Below, one piece after another: positions 28,101 to 40,100 of a stretch of DNA of 64,000 bases. Position numbers and translations under genes: made by a program. How positions within the stretch are numbered: the stretch's first letter is position 1; each line of letters opens with the position of its first letter. The DNA lies in assembly GCA_023053575.1 (NCBI GenBank), contig JAKZAP010000021.1, positions 11,594,212 to 11,658,211 on the forward strand, in the 5' to 3' direction. The notes beneath the pieces were generated by a model. It had not been told where the DNA came from. It worked only from the letters and a program-made list of their open reading frames with translations, and did not search any database. This stretch comes from Branchinecta lynchi. Its lineage: Eukaryota > Arthropoda > Branchiopoda > Anostraca > Branchinectidae.

Positions 28101-31100
28101 TCCTGTGGCCCCCTCCAACTCTCCCCACAAGCATCGGATCCGGTCCGGACTTCGCGTGGAACATCTGAGACGATTGCTCTTCGATCACCCGTTCAAAAGT
28201 TAGGCGTGTTCTGGATTCCCCATCCCTCCACGCCCCCACGATGGTAGGATCGGGGAAACAACTATTCTCAAGGCAGTCTCTTCGAGTCCCGGATATGCCT
28301 ACCAAATTTCATCGTCCTAGTACCAAACCCGCGGAATCACCGAATCCCCCCCCCCCCAACTCCCCCCACAGTGCCTCAATCCGGCCCGGTTATGTCAACA
28401 ATGTCTCTAAGAATTGAGCAAGTTCTTCCCAGTTTCGTCCCAATCCCTCCACTCTAAGCGTTTCCCAAGATTTCCGGTTTTCCCCTCCAGCTCCACCCTC
28501 CCCCCCCCCAAAGTCACCGGATCTGGTCCGGATTTTAAGTGGGTCGCCTGGGGCACAAGGTCTCTCCAAATATCCAAGTTTGTTGCTATCCGACCAACCG
28601 TTCGAAAGTTATAAATACCGCAAGATTCCGGATTCTCCCTCACTCCACTCCCCCCACGATGCTCGGATCGGGGAAGTGACTATTTCCAGCTTAATCATTC
28701 AAGGTCCCTGGTAAGCCTGCCAAGTTTCATTGTCCTAGCACATCCGGAAGTACGATCTAGCGGGATCACCGGAATTCCGCCCCCCCCCCCCTCGACCCCC
28801 CACCGTGCTCGAATCCAGTCCGGTTATGTCAACAATGTATCTAGGACTTGTGGCTGTTCTAACCACCAAGTTTCATCCCGATCCTTCTACTCTAAGGGTT
28901 TTCCAAGATTTTCGCCCCCCCCCCCCTCCAGTTCCGATCACCCGTTCAAAAGTTATAAATACCTCTAGTTTCCGGATTCCCCTTCTCTCCACTCCCCCAC
29001 GATGCTCAGATCGGTGAAGTGACTATTTCCAACTTAATCTTTTGGGGTCCCTGATATGCCTGCCAAGTTTCATCGTCCTAGCTTATGTGGAAGTGCCCAA
29101 TCTAGCAAAACCTGGACAGATATTCTTTGAGCCCAAGCTGACTTTGAAACATTTATTCAAACAATGTTTACAACGGATACGTCAGCAGGAAACACACCTG
29201 TAATCAGGTTTGTTTCCTTCCCCGAAGTTGAACCAGAGGATTGACAGCCTGACGAGGACCCTTGCCAAGAAGGGCCGAAATATCGCTGATGAAGAATAGT
29301 AGCTGACGTATCCGTTGTAAACATTGTTTGAATAATCCTGGACAGACCGACAGACCGACGGACGGACAGAAATTGCTATCGCTATATGGCACTTGGCCGA
29401 AGGGCAAGTGCCATAAAAGCGCACCTATAATCTTATCACCAAGATCGGATTCTTTTGAAGTTTTCCTGTACGGTACTTGTAAACGCTGCATTGAGAAACG
29501 ATACACCCTTTGTGTGCGGTTTCGATTAAGTTTGTCGATACGGCGAGACTGCCTAGTTTCCGTGAAAGGTGTTTGCAGTTGATTATAAAGGGTATTTGGT
29601 GGCTTCAAACAAGTCATTGGGAATGGACGTCGTTCTATTTTGGAAGGAAGAATAGGTCAGAAGGGATCTAAAGGTCCTATCCCCGCTTCCTGCAGAAATC
29701 TACTTGTGTGGGGAGCAATTGGCCTTATGACAGTTCAGCACTCAGTTTCAGTTTCAGTTTATTTCAAATATAAACACATATCGTGGCTTGGGGCCAAATG
29801 GCGTGTTGAATACGTCAGTATACATGAAGGCAAATCAATAATGTCTGTCATAATATCAACATAAATAATTCAAACCGAATATGGCCTAACATAAAAACAT
29901 AGAAGTTAGCACACACAAGAATGACTAAACCTCTTTGTTGAAAATATGTACAAATTTAGGGATAAAACTATTACGGTACCGCTCCCTACGGTAGTAGCGG
30001 GGTTCTAGCTTGGGTATTCGCTCCGCACACGCTCTTTGCGGACGCAAACGTTGAGGTTAGAAGAGAGGCGGTAGAAGGGAGCGGAAGGAGGGGTTCTGTA
30101 GGGACTTCATACCAAAATGTCTGCACAGCCTCTCCCGTCTATGATGGAGGGTCTCAAGTTTAAAATGATTTAAAAGAAAACAATAAGGCATTTTAGGTCC
30201 TCTGTATATAATTCTGAGAGCACGTTTCTGTACACTATCAATGGAATTTGTGTCCTCTTTTGTCAGAGCATAGTGCCAAACCGGACACGAATATTCAAGT
30301 AGACTTCGGACAAACATACAAAATAGATTAATCAATACCTTTTCTGGAACCCCAAATTTAGTCAGGGTTTTAACTATTGACATGGATGAATTTCCTTTTT
30401 TATTAAATTTTTTTATTCTTCTTCTAAGTTAAATCCGAAGAGAGCGTAACTCCAAGAAGGGTAATTTGTTCAACAATTAAACCATTTTCAGGGACGGGGA
30501 AAAATTCTGGGCTACTTTTTAAAAAGGAAAAACTTACAATTGATGACTTATCTGTATTTACAACCATATTAGCAGTTAGGGCCTCGTCGGCTATATATTG
30601 AAGAATAGTCACTGCGTTACTTTTTAAATTTCGACCAACAACTTCAACCAAAGATAAATCGTCCACATATTTCCAACTTGCATCAGTTCCTTTTGCAATG
30701 TCCAATGTCGTTTTGCAGCACTCCAAGTGGACTAGTTTCTATTAGTCCACCATTGCCTCATAACCAACACTTGTGTAGACATAGTAAAAAGTCGGATCCA
30801 TAGGGTAGTGGGTCACTTTCACTTTCTGCCGCTGAGATATATGTAAAATCTCGATTACCTGAGACACAGATGACAGGTTTTCCACTCAATAACCTGTGGA
30901 TCTATTTTTACCATGTCTGATCCAAGTGCTGACAGTGAGGCATAGGGGGATTAACAGAAACTAGTCCGCTTGGAAGTGCTGAACCGGAATAGGGTCAATT
31001 AGGTATTCTGCGGTAATTTTTTGACGATGTGAATCCGGACTTGTGACTCCGAATCCATATCGACTGTCATTCAAAGTGCGAACATATGATGAGGATTTCT

Positions 31101-34100
31101 CGGTCGGATTTTCATCGCTTTCATCATAAAGTTGAAAAAATTTCAACTTTTCCGTATGGAAGTAATGATAGTGGTGAAAATCCGGGCAGGAATTCCAGTT
31201 CGGGAGCGCCCGACCCTGATCGTGTGTCTTGAGATTAGACGTCATGCATTCGGTTGCAAATGGCAAAGAAATAGGCTGGCGTTTTAAATATCTTTTCTGA
31301 AGATGGTTATAAGTGAAACGAATCGAATTATTACGGTGGTTTTGGGGTTTCTTTACAAATTCCATTTTTGGCAAAAATGTGAAAACAAACGACTGAGTCG
31401 AGATTTCGTTTTGAGTCCGAATCCGGCTTGAAAGACAAGAATTCAAAACCGGTTTTGCGTTTGCGGATTCGAATCTACGGTCAATTGAGCCATTTGTTGT
31501 GATTAGAAATAATAACAGCTAAACCGGATTCGTTGGGAAGTCCCTCGTGTCGCTAAAGAAAAACAGCCAAATAGGTTCGAGACTCTTTGTCATCCAGTCT
31601 GAATCCGGGTCGAAAGACATGGAGTCGAATTGCGATCGGGACATCTTAGTGCAGCTGTGGTAGGACGAGGAAATCACCATGCTTGGAGGTTTTAGTATTT
31701 CTGATATGTTTCTTCTTCTAGGGAGCTATATACCCGCCATAGCACTAATCGGAGCTGCGTATTCTGGCTGCAATACGACCCTGACGATCATCCTACTTAC
31801 CCTTGCAGTCGGAGCCAACGGCTCATGCTACTCAGGCTTCCAGGTAATAAATGAATGAATGAATGAAGTATTTTATTACCCATCAACAACACAACGGAAA
31901 GAAAAGATGGAGTATGTGAGAAGAAAAGAAAAACAACAATTACAAAAATACAACAACAACATTAACGTAGATACAAAATCACAGAACCAAAGGAAATTTA
32001 TCAAAAAAGAATACCCATCCAGGGGTGTTCAACATCTTTATACGAGAGATTCTCGACCAGTTTATCAACGCATAGAATGGGATCAGCGACAGAGTACCTC
32101 TGCATCAAATACCGGTTGCGGGACCAACTGGGAACTTGAACAAGATATTTAGCAAATTTAAAATATAGCTTTCTCATCTCTTTCTTATCAGAGGTGGTTA
32201 GGAGATCCCAGAATGGAGCCACAAACAGTAAATGAGGCAGAGCCACAGCGTTGTACAACCTTGCAAGGAGTTTTTTTTGGCATATTCACTTGCGATGGAA
32301 CAAGTGACGCATAAGCTCCGCGGAGTTTCCTCTCAGTACGAGCGATAATGAGCTTACGCGTTGCGGGCAGTGACGGGCCAATTGGTAGGCCAAGGTACAA
32401 CAGCTCGCTCGTAGGTTTTAAATCAGTACCACCAAGGTTCACAAACTCGGGAGAAAACTGGGGCGGACAGTTAAAAAGTAATACTTGTGACTTCAGAGCA
32501 TTCAAGGCCAGACCTATACATTTGTAATTCTTTTCAATTATTGGATAATTCAATTCAAGACTTAGAATCGATCGACTCAAGTTCAATAAGTCGTCAGCAT
32601 AACACAAAACAGAAACATCAACTCCCTTCACAATACACGAAGTTGGAATTTTAGTTTGCGCACTTAAAGCAGCATTATTATAAATAATTGGCGAAGTAAT
32701 GGCCCCTTGCTTAATTCCAAGACATACTTCAATATCCTCTTCAACCAATGCATTCCCAATCTTTAAACGGACTTTCAGATGACGATACATATAATAAAGT
32801 GGTACAATAATATCCGACATAACCCCCCGGTTTATCAACTCTAACATAGCCTGTGAATGGATTAAAGACCCAAAAGCATTGCTCACATCGTACGCACCAA
32901 TAGCTAAAAACTCGCATGTTTTACCAGAATCTTTCAATATAGAAGAAAGCGATTTCAGGGCCTGGAAACAACCCAGACCTCGCCGAAAACCGAACTGGTA
33001 TGGAGGCATCTTACAAACGGTTACAATATTATCAATAATAAGAAGCTCAAGTATTTTGGACAACACACTAGATACAGTAATCGGACGATAAGAAGAACAC
33101 TTAGAAATTGGCTTGCCCTTCTTTAAAATCGGTGTAATTACTCCAGTACAAAAGTTATCCGGAACCACGCCCACACTAAAAACCATCTGGAAAAGCAAAG
33201 ATAAGTGATTGATCATCAGTTGACTACCAAGTTCCAAATGGCGGGCACAAATACCATCAATCCCACTAGAATACCTCTTCTTTAACTTTCGAATAATGTG
33301 AAGAATATTATTCGGTGACACAACAACTGAACCAGATTTAGGCAAAGACCCGAGAGCGGACTCTATTTGCCGATTAAAATGCTCAGACACGCAAGAATTT
33401 GGTGCTTTCAACTTATCTGAGAAATGGGCGAACCATTCGGAAACAGGTATTCCGTCTGCAGCAGCAACAGATGTCGGCTCAGGACGCAATTTCCACAGCA
33501 AATCAGGATTTTTTTCGATCTTTTTCGCACTATCAACTCTACTTTGAACCAAATGCTCTCGTAAAACTCTACAAAATTTACGCTTAGCATGGATCCGCAC
33601 AGCATTTAACTGGCCCGTTCTCGGCCGATCACATTCGTGCCATACACGCAGCCAAAACTTCGAATCAGCGCATGCTTTTTGAAGGACAGGGTTACGCGAC
33701 CATCCAAATTTCTCTGTTTTTATCTTATATTCCTTCAGCCCAAGCTGACTGCGAATCATATTTGATAGCGCAAAACGGACACGTCAGCTGAATTTTGTTA
33801 GAGCTATATTTCGGCTCTTCTTGGCAAGGGTCCTCTACTTGAATTGGGAGGGGAGGCTGGGTAAAGTCGACAAGCGCAACAAGAAGATAACTAATTTCAC
33901 GTGGAAAGTCATTGTATTTGGGGAAAATGATATTTCTGTGCCATTTCGTCGTGGAAAGATCATTTCTAGTAAGAGGTGTGCTTTAAGGAAAGATATACTA
34001 GACTAGGTTTCTTAGCGTATTTGGAATTGGCCGCTACACGTAGACTTCCTAGCACGAAGCTGCTTGTTCAGGAATTTCTTACGAATTTCTCGAGCCCGGA

Positions 34101-37100
34101 CGGATATCTGCTTGTTCAGGCGCCCAGGGTCTGGAGAAGGAGAAGACAAGGTCTCTTCATTGACTTATTTTATTTGTCTTTCAAAAAGATGGCCAGCGGT
34201 GGACGCTACATTACAAGTACAACTAAATGCAAAACAAAAACAAAAGAAAGACAAGTTTAGGTGGAAGGCACGAAGCCTCCAACATTTGTTGAATAAGTGA
34301 GTAAGATTTATTTAGAAAAAAACATGATAATTTGCTAAATTGGTTGTCTTTTGACTTCCGTTATTACACTCAAAGGTTGAAGGGCCCATCGTACCTATAA
34401 TTGCAATGTAACCTACTTCACCAATTGCATTCATTAATTTTTAATCCAGAGAGTAGATTTCATATGTCATATTCTATAGTCGTAGCTGCACCTCACTAGT
34501 CTTTGCACTGTCAGCGATTCACTATTTTCCATGCATATTATGCTCCCGACGAGTTTTCGCGTATGATGCTATTGATGCATAAAACCGGTTATCTCCATTT
34601 TCCTAGTTTTTGCAAGAATTCAATGGGCCTGGGAAAAGGCTTAAAACAGCCAAAGTCGTGAATCATTTGTTAAAAGCAGAGCCTCGTTTCATATTATTCA
34701 AATAGTTCTAAATCCTGGAACATAAATAGTAGATAGTGCGAGGTGTGCTTTAACAAATGACGGCGCAAATGGCAGTACAAATATTTGCGGTCATTATTGC
34801 ACTTGCATTTTGTTGTACATGTCAGTGAAAGACTGCACAAACGTATCAATGTGCCTGTTTGTTTTTATGGCGCTTGCCCTTCGGCCAAGTGCCATATAGC
34901 GATCGCAGTTTCTGTCCGTCCGTCGGTCTGTCCAGGTTTTCTAGTTCGGGCACTTCCACATAAGCTAGGACGATAAAACTTAGCAGGCGTGTCAGGGGCC
35001 CCAAATGATTAAGTTGAAAATAGTCACTTCCCCCATCCGAGCACCGTGGGGCGAGTGGAGGGAGGGGGAATCCGGAATCTTGAGGTATTTTCAACTTTTG
35101 AACGGGTGATCGGATCTCGACGAAACTTGATATTTGGAAAGACCTCATGCCTCAGACAACCCACTTAAAATCCGGACCAGATCCAGTGACTTTTTGGGGG
35201 GGGGGGTCTGGAGGGGGCAACCGGAAATCTAGGGAAACGCTATGAGTGGGGGGATCGAGATGAAACTTGGTGGGAAGACACCTAGCAAACACTAGATACA
35301 TCATTGACATAACCGAGCCGATTCGGGCACTGTGGGGGGAGTGGAGGGAGGGGGAATCCGGAATCTTGAGTTGTTTATAACTTTTGAACGGGTGATCGGA
35401 TCTCGATGGAACTTGATATTTGGAATGACCTCATGCCTCAGATGACCCACTTAAAATCCGGACCTGATCCGGTGACTTTTTGGGGGAGCTGGAGGGGGCA
35501 ACCGGAAATCTTGGGAAACGCTATGAGTGGAGGGATCGAGATGAAACTTGGTGGGAAGACACCTAGCAAACACTAGATACATCATTGACATAACCGAGCC
35601 GATTCGGGCACTGTGGGGGGAGTGGAGGGAGGGGGAATCCGGAATCCTGAGGTACTTATAACTTTTGAACGGGCGATCCGATATCGATGAAACTTGATAT
35701 TTGGAAAGACCTAATGCCTCAGACGACCCACTAAAAATCCGGACCGGATCCGGTGACTTTTGGGGGGAGCTGGAGGGGGTAACCGGAAATCTTGGAAAAC
35801 GCTGTGAGTGGGGGATCGAGATGAAACTTGGTGGGAAGACACCTAGCAAACACTAGATACATCATTGACATGACCGAGCCGATTCGGGCACTGTGGGGGG
35901 AGTGGAGGGAGGGGGAATCCGGAATCTTGAGGTATTTATAACTTTTGAACGAGTGACCGGATCTCGATGAAACTTGATATTTCGAAAGACCTCATGCCTC
36001 AGACGACCCACTTAAAATCCGGACCGGATCCGGTGACTTTTGGGGGAGCTGGAGGGAATGTTGGAAAACGCTATGAGGGGAGAGATCGAGATGAAACTTG
36101 GTGGGAAGACACCTAGCAAACACTAGATACATCATTGACATAACCGAGCCGTGCCTACTCGTAATAAGTGCCATATGAGCTCGTAGCTCTTGTTTACTTT
36201 ACTGTCTGTCTGCGGTATTGACTAAACTTTAGCCGATTATCTTCGGCCCGTGACGTTTTCATGACGTCATGAAAGAAATAGGAAAATTCGATTAAACTAA
36301 TGATGCAGAATATATATGTATATTTACATTTATAAACCGTTCTAGACGTCTTTGGGAGTTAGTGCAGGTGGTGGGCAACTCGATTAAGTCATCTACGCCT
36401 AGAGATTTTTAGATAGTGCTTTCACTACACTGCAACAAAAAAAATCTTGCAGTATTTGGCAATGGGATTATTCTTGTTTATGATGTGATAACATTATCTC
36501 TAATTAAGATTAGTCTTATCCCAGTGGACAAGGCCGTATCCAGGGGTTAGGGGGTTGAAACCCTCCCCGAAACATACAAAAATCATAATTTGTATAGGCT
36601 TTTCCTCTCATCTATGTGTTTTTTGTCCTTTTTTGTCCGACCAGCAGGCAACCTCCCCCCCCCCCCCCCCGAAAGTCCCCCCCGCCCCCCGAAATCAATT
36701 CCTGGATACGGTCCTGCCAGTGAAGATAAGATTAATTCCAGTAGCAAATACTGCAGTTAACTTTAACCCTTACCCGGAGAAACTTTTCCGAGTGTACACC
36801 GCGCGTACGAATTTTCATTGCGTCATTTTTAGGTGAACCATATCGACTTGGCCTCCAATTATGCTGGAATACTCATGGGCATCACCAACTGTTTTGCTAA
36901 TATTTGTGGATTTTTGGCACCGTATGTTGTTGGATTCCTTGTAACTAACGAGGTGAGTGTAAGCGCCTTTATTTCAAAGTTATCCCCCCCCCCCCTCGTG
37001 TTCATTGGGCTAGCAGTTTTTTTTTCTAATTATAAAAGGATCCAGATTTTGCAAAATAAAAGCATTCGTTTGATTGCGAACATAAAAAAGAAGGTTGAAT

Positions 37101-40100
37101 CTAAAACCATTGCAAGCTTTTCCCGGTGTAATGTTCTGAACGTTGGTCAGATTCGTGATTACCAGGCATCAATTTTTGTGTTTCAAAGCATGAACCATAT
37201 ATGCCCTTATTACTTCCATGATTATTTTTCTATGAATCAGGAGCACCACAATTATGACACTAGAAATGCACAGCTTTTAATTAACCCCCCCCCCCCCCCC
37301 GACTAGTGTAATCTTCGATTATGGACTTATTTTCCAAAGGTCTGTTAATTACAGCAGTGGTTCCCAACCGGTGAAAGGGGTACGCGACACCCTTGCAAGG
37401 GGTACGCTAAGGTACCAACATCTGTTTAATCTGTATTTTTTTTTAAATATCACCTCACTCGTTTTTGATTGCCGAAAGCCTAATATTACCAACAGAGGCA
37501 TCGCTAGCTAAAAAGCTTTTTTGGGGCAAGATATTTTTACCGAGTGGCTGGTAACTTTTACCTACTCTTCGAAAAAAATAACTGTTTTTACGAAAAATTG
37601 CGCCACTGGCCGCAATGACGGCGACTAGCCGACCACTTAGCTTTACTACTTGCTTTTCTCGGTTGACCACCTGCTTTTCTCGGTTGGTCTGTTTGATATT
37701 TTCGATAAACGGGATCTATCCAGAATAAGGATACATTATTTCCATTACTCAAAGTTTCTTCTGTATCTGCCCCGGTCCCATAGTAATTATAAGATCATTA
37801 AATCTTACGGAGCTACTGAGAGTTTGTCACGACTGCAAGAATTGCACACCGACTTCCGTCAGAAATTTAGTCTACGTGTGTTGCCGCATCACCGACTGAT
37901 TAGACTTTTTTGATTGATAGTTGGAAGCCTATTTTATGTTTCGTATGTAAGGTAACGTAAGTAACGTAAGAATGTAATGTAAGAAACCTGGTGTTTCTTA
38001 AAAGCATCAGACATGCCAGTGGCATAAAAAACGACGCTTCACTAATTCTGATGGGTTTGTAAAAATTATTAATACAATTCTAGCCTAAACCATTGCAAAG
38101 AAAAAACAAACGAACAACTATCACACATCAATATGTTATTCTCTACGTCCACTCTCTTTTGTTTTAAAACATTTTGTGGGTTATAAATATACTTTATCTT
38201 TACCTTTACTTTACTTTATTTAGGGGGAGGGGTGTCCCCAGCCCATGCGTGACGCCTGTGTTTGCAAGCCCTAGTGAAATTCTTAATAATATTTATTCCA
38301 GAACAGCTAGCCGACTGCTGTAAAATCTATTCCTGTGTCAAACAATATTGTTAAAAAAGAAGCGAAGGCATTGCAAGTAATATTGTCGTTCAGGTCTAGA
38401 ACAAAATTAACGAAAATGTCTGCATGTAGATTGATGAAAGCACGGATTTGCGGGATGTGTCACATGAAGCTCAGATTATTTGTCCATTATCGAGATTCTG
38501 ACTATCTGTTTTGCAAAAACTTCCAGTACCGAGGACAGCATGAAAAAATCTATTCGTATGCCTATTATTTATCAGTTTGCAGTGACAGGGTAGAACTTAT
38601 GACTGGATTCAAAATCCATTTAGTGGAAACGTGATGTCAAGCTCCGGTAAAAATGTGATGACTGTAAAAAATATTGCCGTTAATGGCATCGAGCACGAGA
38701 TTTGAAAAACTTTTGCTACAACGCAGCCTCAAATGTCCATTGATTTTGTAAATATTTCTACACGTGTATGCCTTTTCATTTATGACATAAATATCGCCTT
38801 TTTCACGTTCTGAAAATGGGGGACCCGACCTTTTCTATCCTTGTTTAGGGGTACGCGGTACGGGAAAGGTTGAGGAACCATTGAAATAGAGTATTCTTAA
38901 TCGAAGATTACACAAGAACCGACTAGAAAACAAAATGTATTGACCATTGCCCTGTTTGTTTACCAAAATTATATAAATGTGGTTTCTTCAGTTTAGAAGG
39001 AAATCAAAGGAGTCATATAATCTGTTGCGGTGTGGTAATGGTCTGAGGTGCGGTTAAAGTTTAATTGAAAAGGTCTTAGGTCTGAGTTATCTATGACTTA
39101 TTCACTTAGAGAAGCTTGAAAACTCTGCGAAAAAGCGTTACTTCGTTGCTCCACTATTCACGAGTAATTGATTTTCAAGTAGTGGGATTTCCGTGTCTGA
39201 TTTGTATCCTCTGTGCGCTTGTACCTGCTGTGTGCTCGACGAAAACGATTTACGAAACATAAGTGTTCACGCAGTGAGCTACCTTCCGTAAGCTGACCAT
39301 TGGCCACCGAAACGCCGTGTATGTATTAAGATTCAATTTTTCTGCGTCGTAGTAGAATTTGCGTTGTGAGGACGACCGTGGATATTCTGAACGTCATTCT
39401 AGAGCAAACAGTGGAAACAAAAATCCATTAACACAATCCAAAAGTGCAGTGCATTTCGTTCTGAACGTCATTCTAGAGCAAACAGTGGAAAAAAAAATCC
39501 ATTAACACAATCCAAAAGTGCAGTGCATTTTGTTAAATGATACAAAAATAAGTTGGCTTTTCAGTTAAACTTTAACTGATATTTCTTTCGTTTCCCTTCG
39601 AACGATCTCTTCTGGCTGTTAATGATGAAATTTTATTTCAGGGGTCCGTGGAGCAATGGCGCATAGTCTTTTTCATTTCTGCTGGAATATATTTTTCGGC
39701 CAATACGTTTTTCGTCATTTTCGGGTCCGCCGAAGAGCAGCTGTGGAACCGGATTCCGGATACAAAGTCGCCATCACGGCCACGGTCGTTCGGCTCCGTT
39801 GACTCTGCGCCCAAGGTAGAGTGAAGGTAACAGTTCAACCGACCGACAATTGGGCATTTGCAGTGTTGCCACTGGCTGTAGAATTCTGCGGTTTGTCACA
39901 GATTTTTGCTTCTTCGACAAAGTTAAGCCATAATTTGGCGACCGGTTTCGGAAACAAAAAGGCTGAGGCATATAATTATGAAGATAGGTTAAGCGAGATT
40001 TTTCGGTAATGGCTGGTAAAAGGATTCAGTTTCGTAGGCGTCAGAATGTCACAAGTTTTTGCGGCTAAAAGTCACAGATTTCGTCAGAGAAAAGTGGCAA

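Larger units (their letters stand above)
27594..29414 (+). mobile_element. Family A element with nested hammerhead insertion
   Basis: Starts AACAAGAGCTAGGAGCTCAT, followed by ATGGCACTTGTTACGAGTAG; ends with the hairpin ATGGCACTTG...CAAGTGCCAT (29386-29414). Internal units carry TCATCGTCCTAGC and CACCGGATC blocks at irregular spacing. The hammerhead element at 29121-29336 interrupts its GACAGACC tract. Confidence 0.72.
31845..33760 (-). mobile_element. Non-LTR (LINE) retrotransposon, 5' truncated
   Basis: Minus-strand element with reverse transcriptase, C-terminal domain in a shifted frame, a short 3' region and a tail of four TTCA-type units (plus strand ATGAATGAATGAATGAAG at 31851 onward). 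No endonuclease domain is seen, so the 5' part of a usual LINE is absent. It sits in intron 8 of the transporter, antisense, with its tail touching the donor of exon 8. Confidence 0.85.

Noticed and set aside
30961..31446. 161-codon minus-strand ORF
   Set aside because: No recognisable domain, no splice sites or copies supporting a gene; composition is consistent with chance.
32188..33759. Penelope-type reverse transcriptase
   Set aside because: The hammerhead neighbour suggested it, but motifs such as SYRPITVSSVLSKILE and GIKQGAITSP are of LINE type and no GIY-YIG endonuclease is seen.
36833..37306. 157-codon ORF starting in exon 9
   Set aside because: The frame crosses a perfect GTGAGT donor at 36953 and then enters a LINE fragment; the two parts are unrelated. 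Exon 10 continues the transporter.
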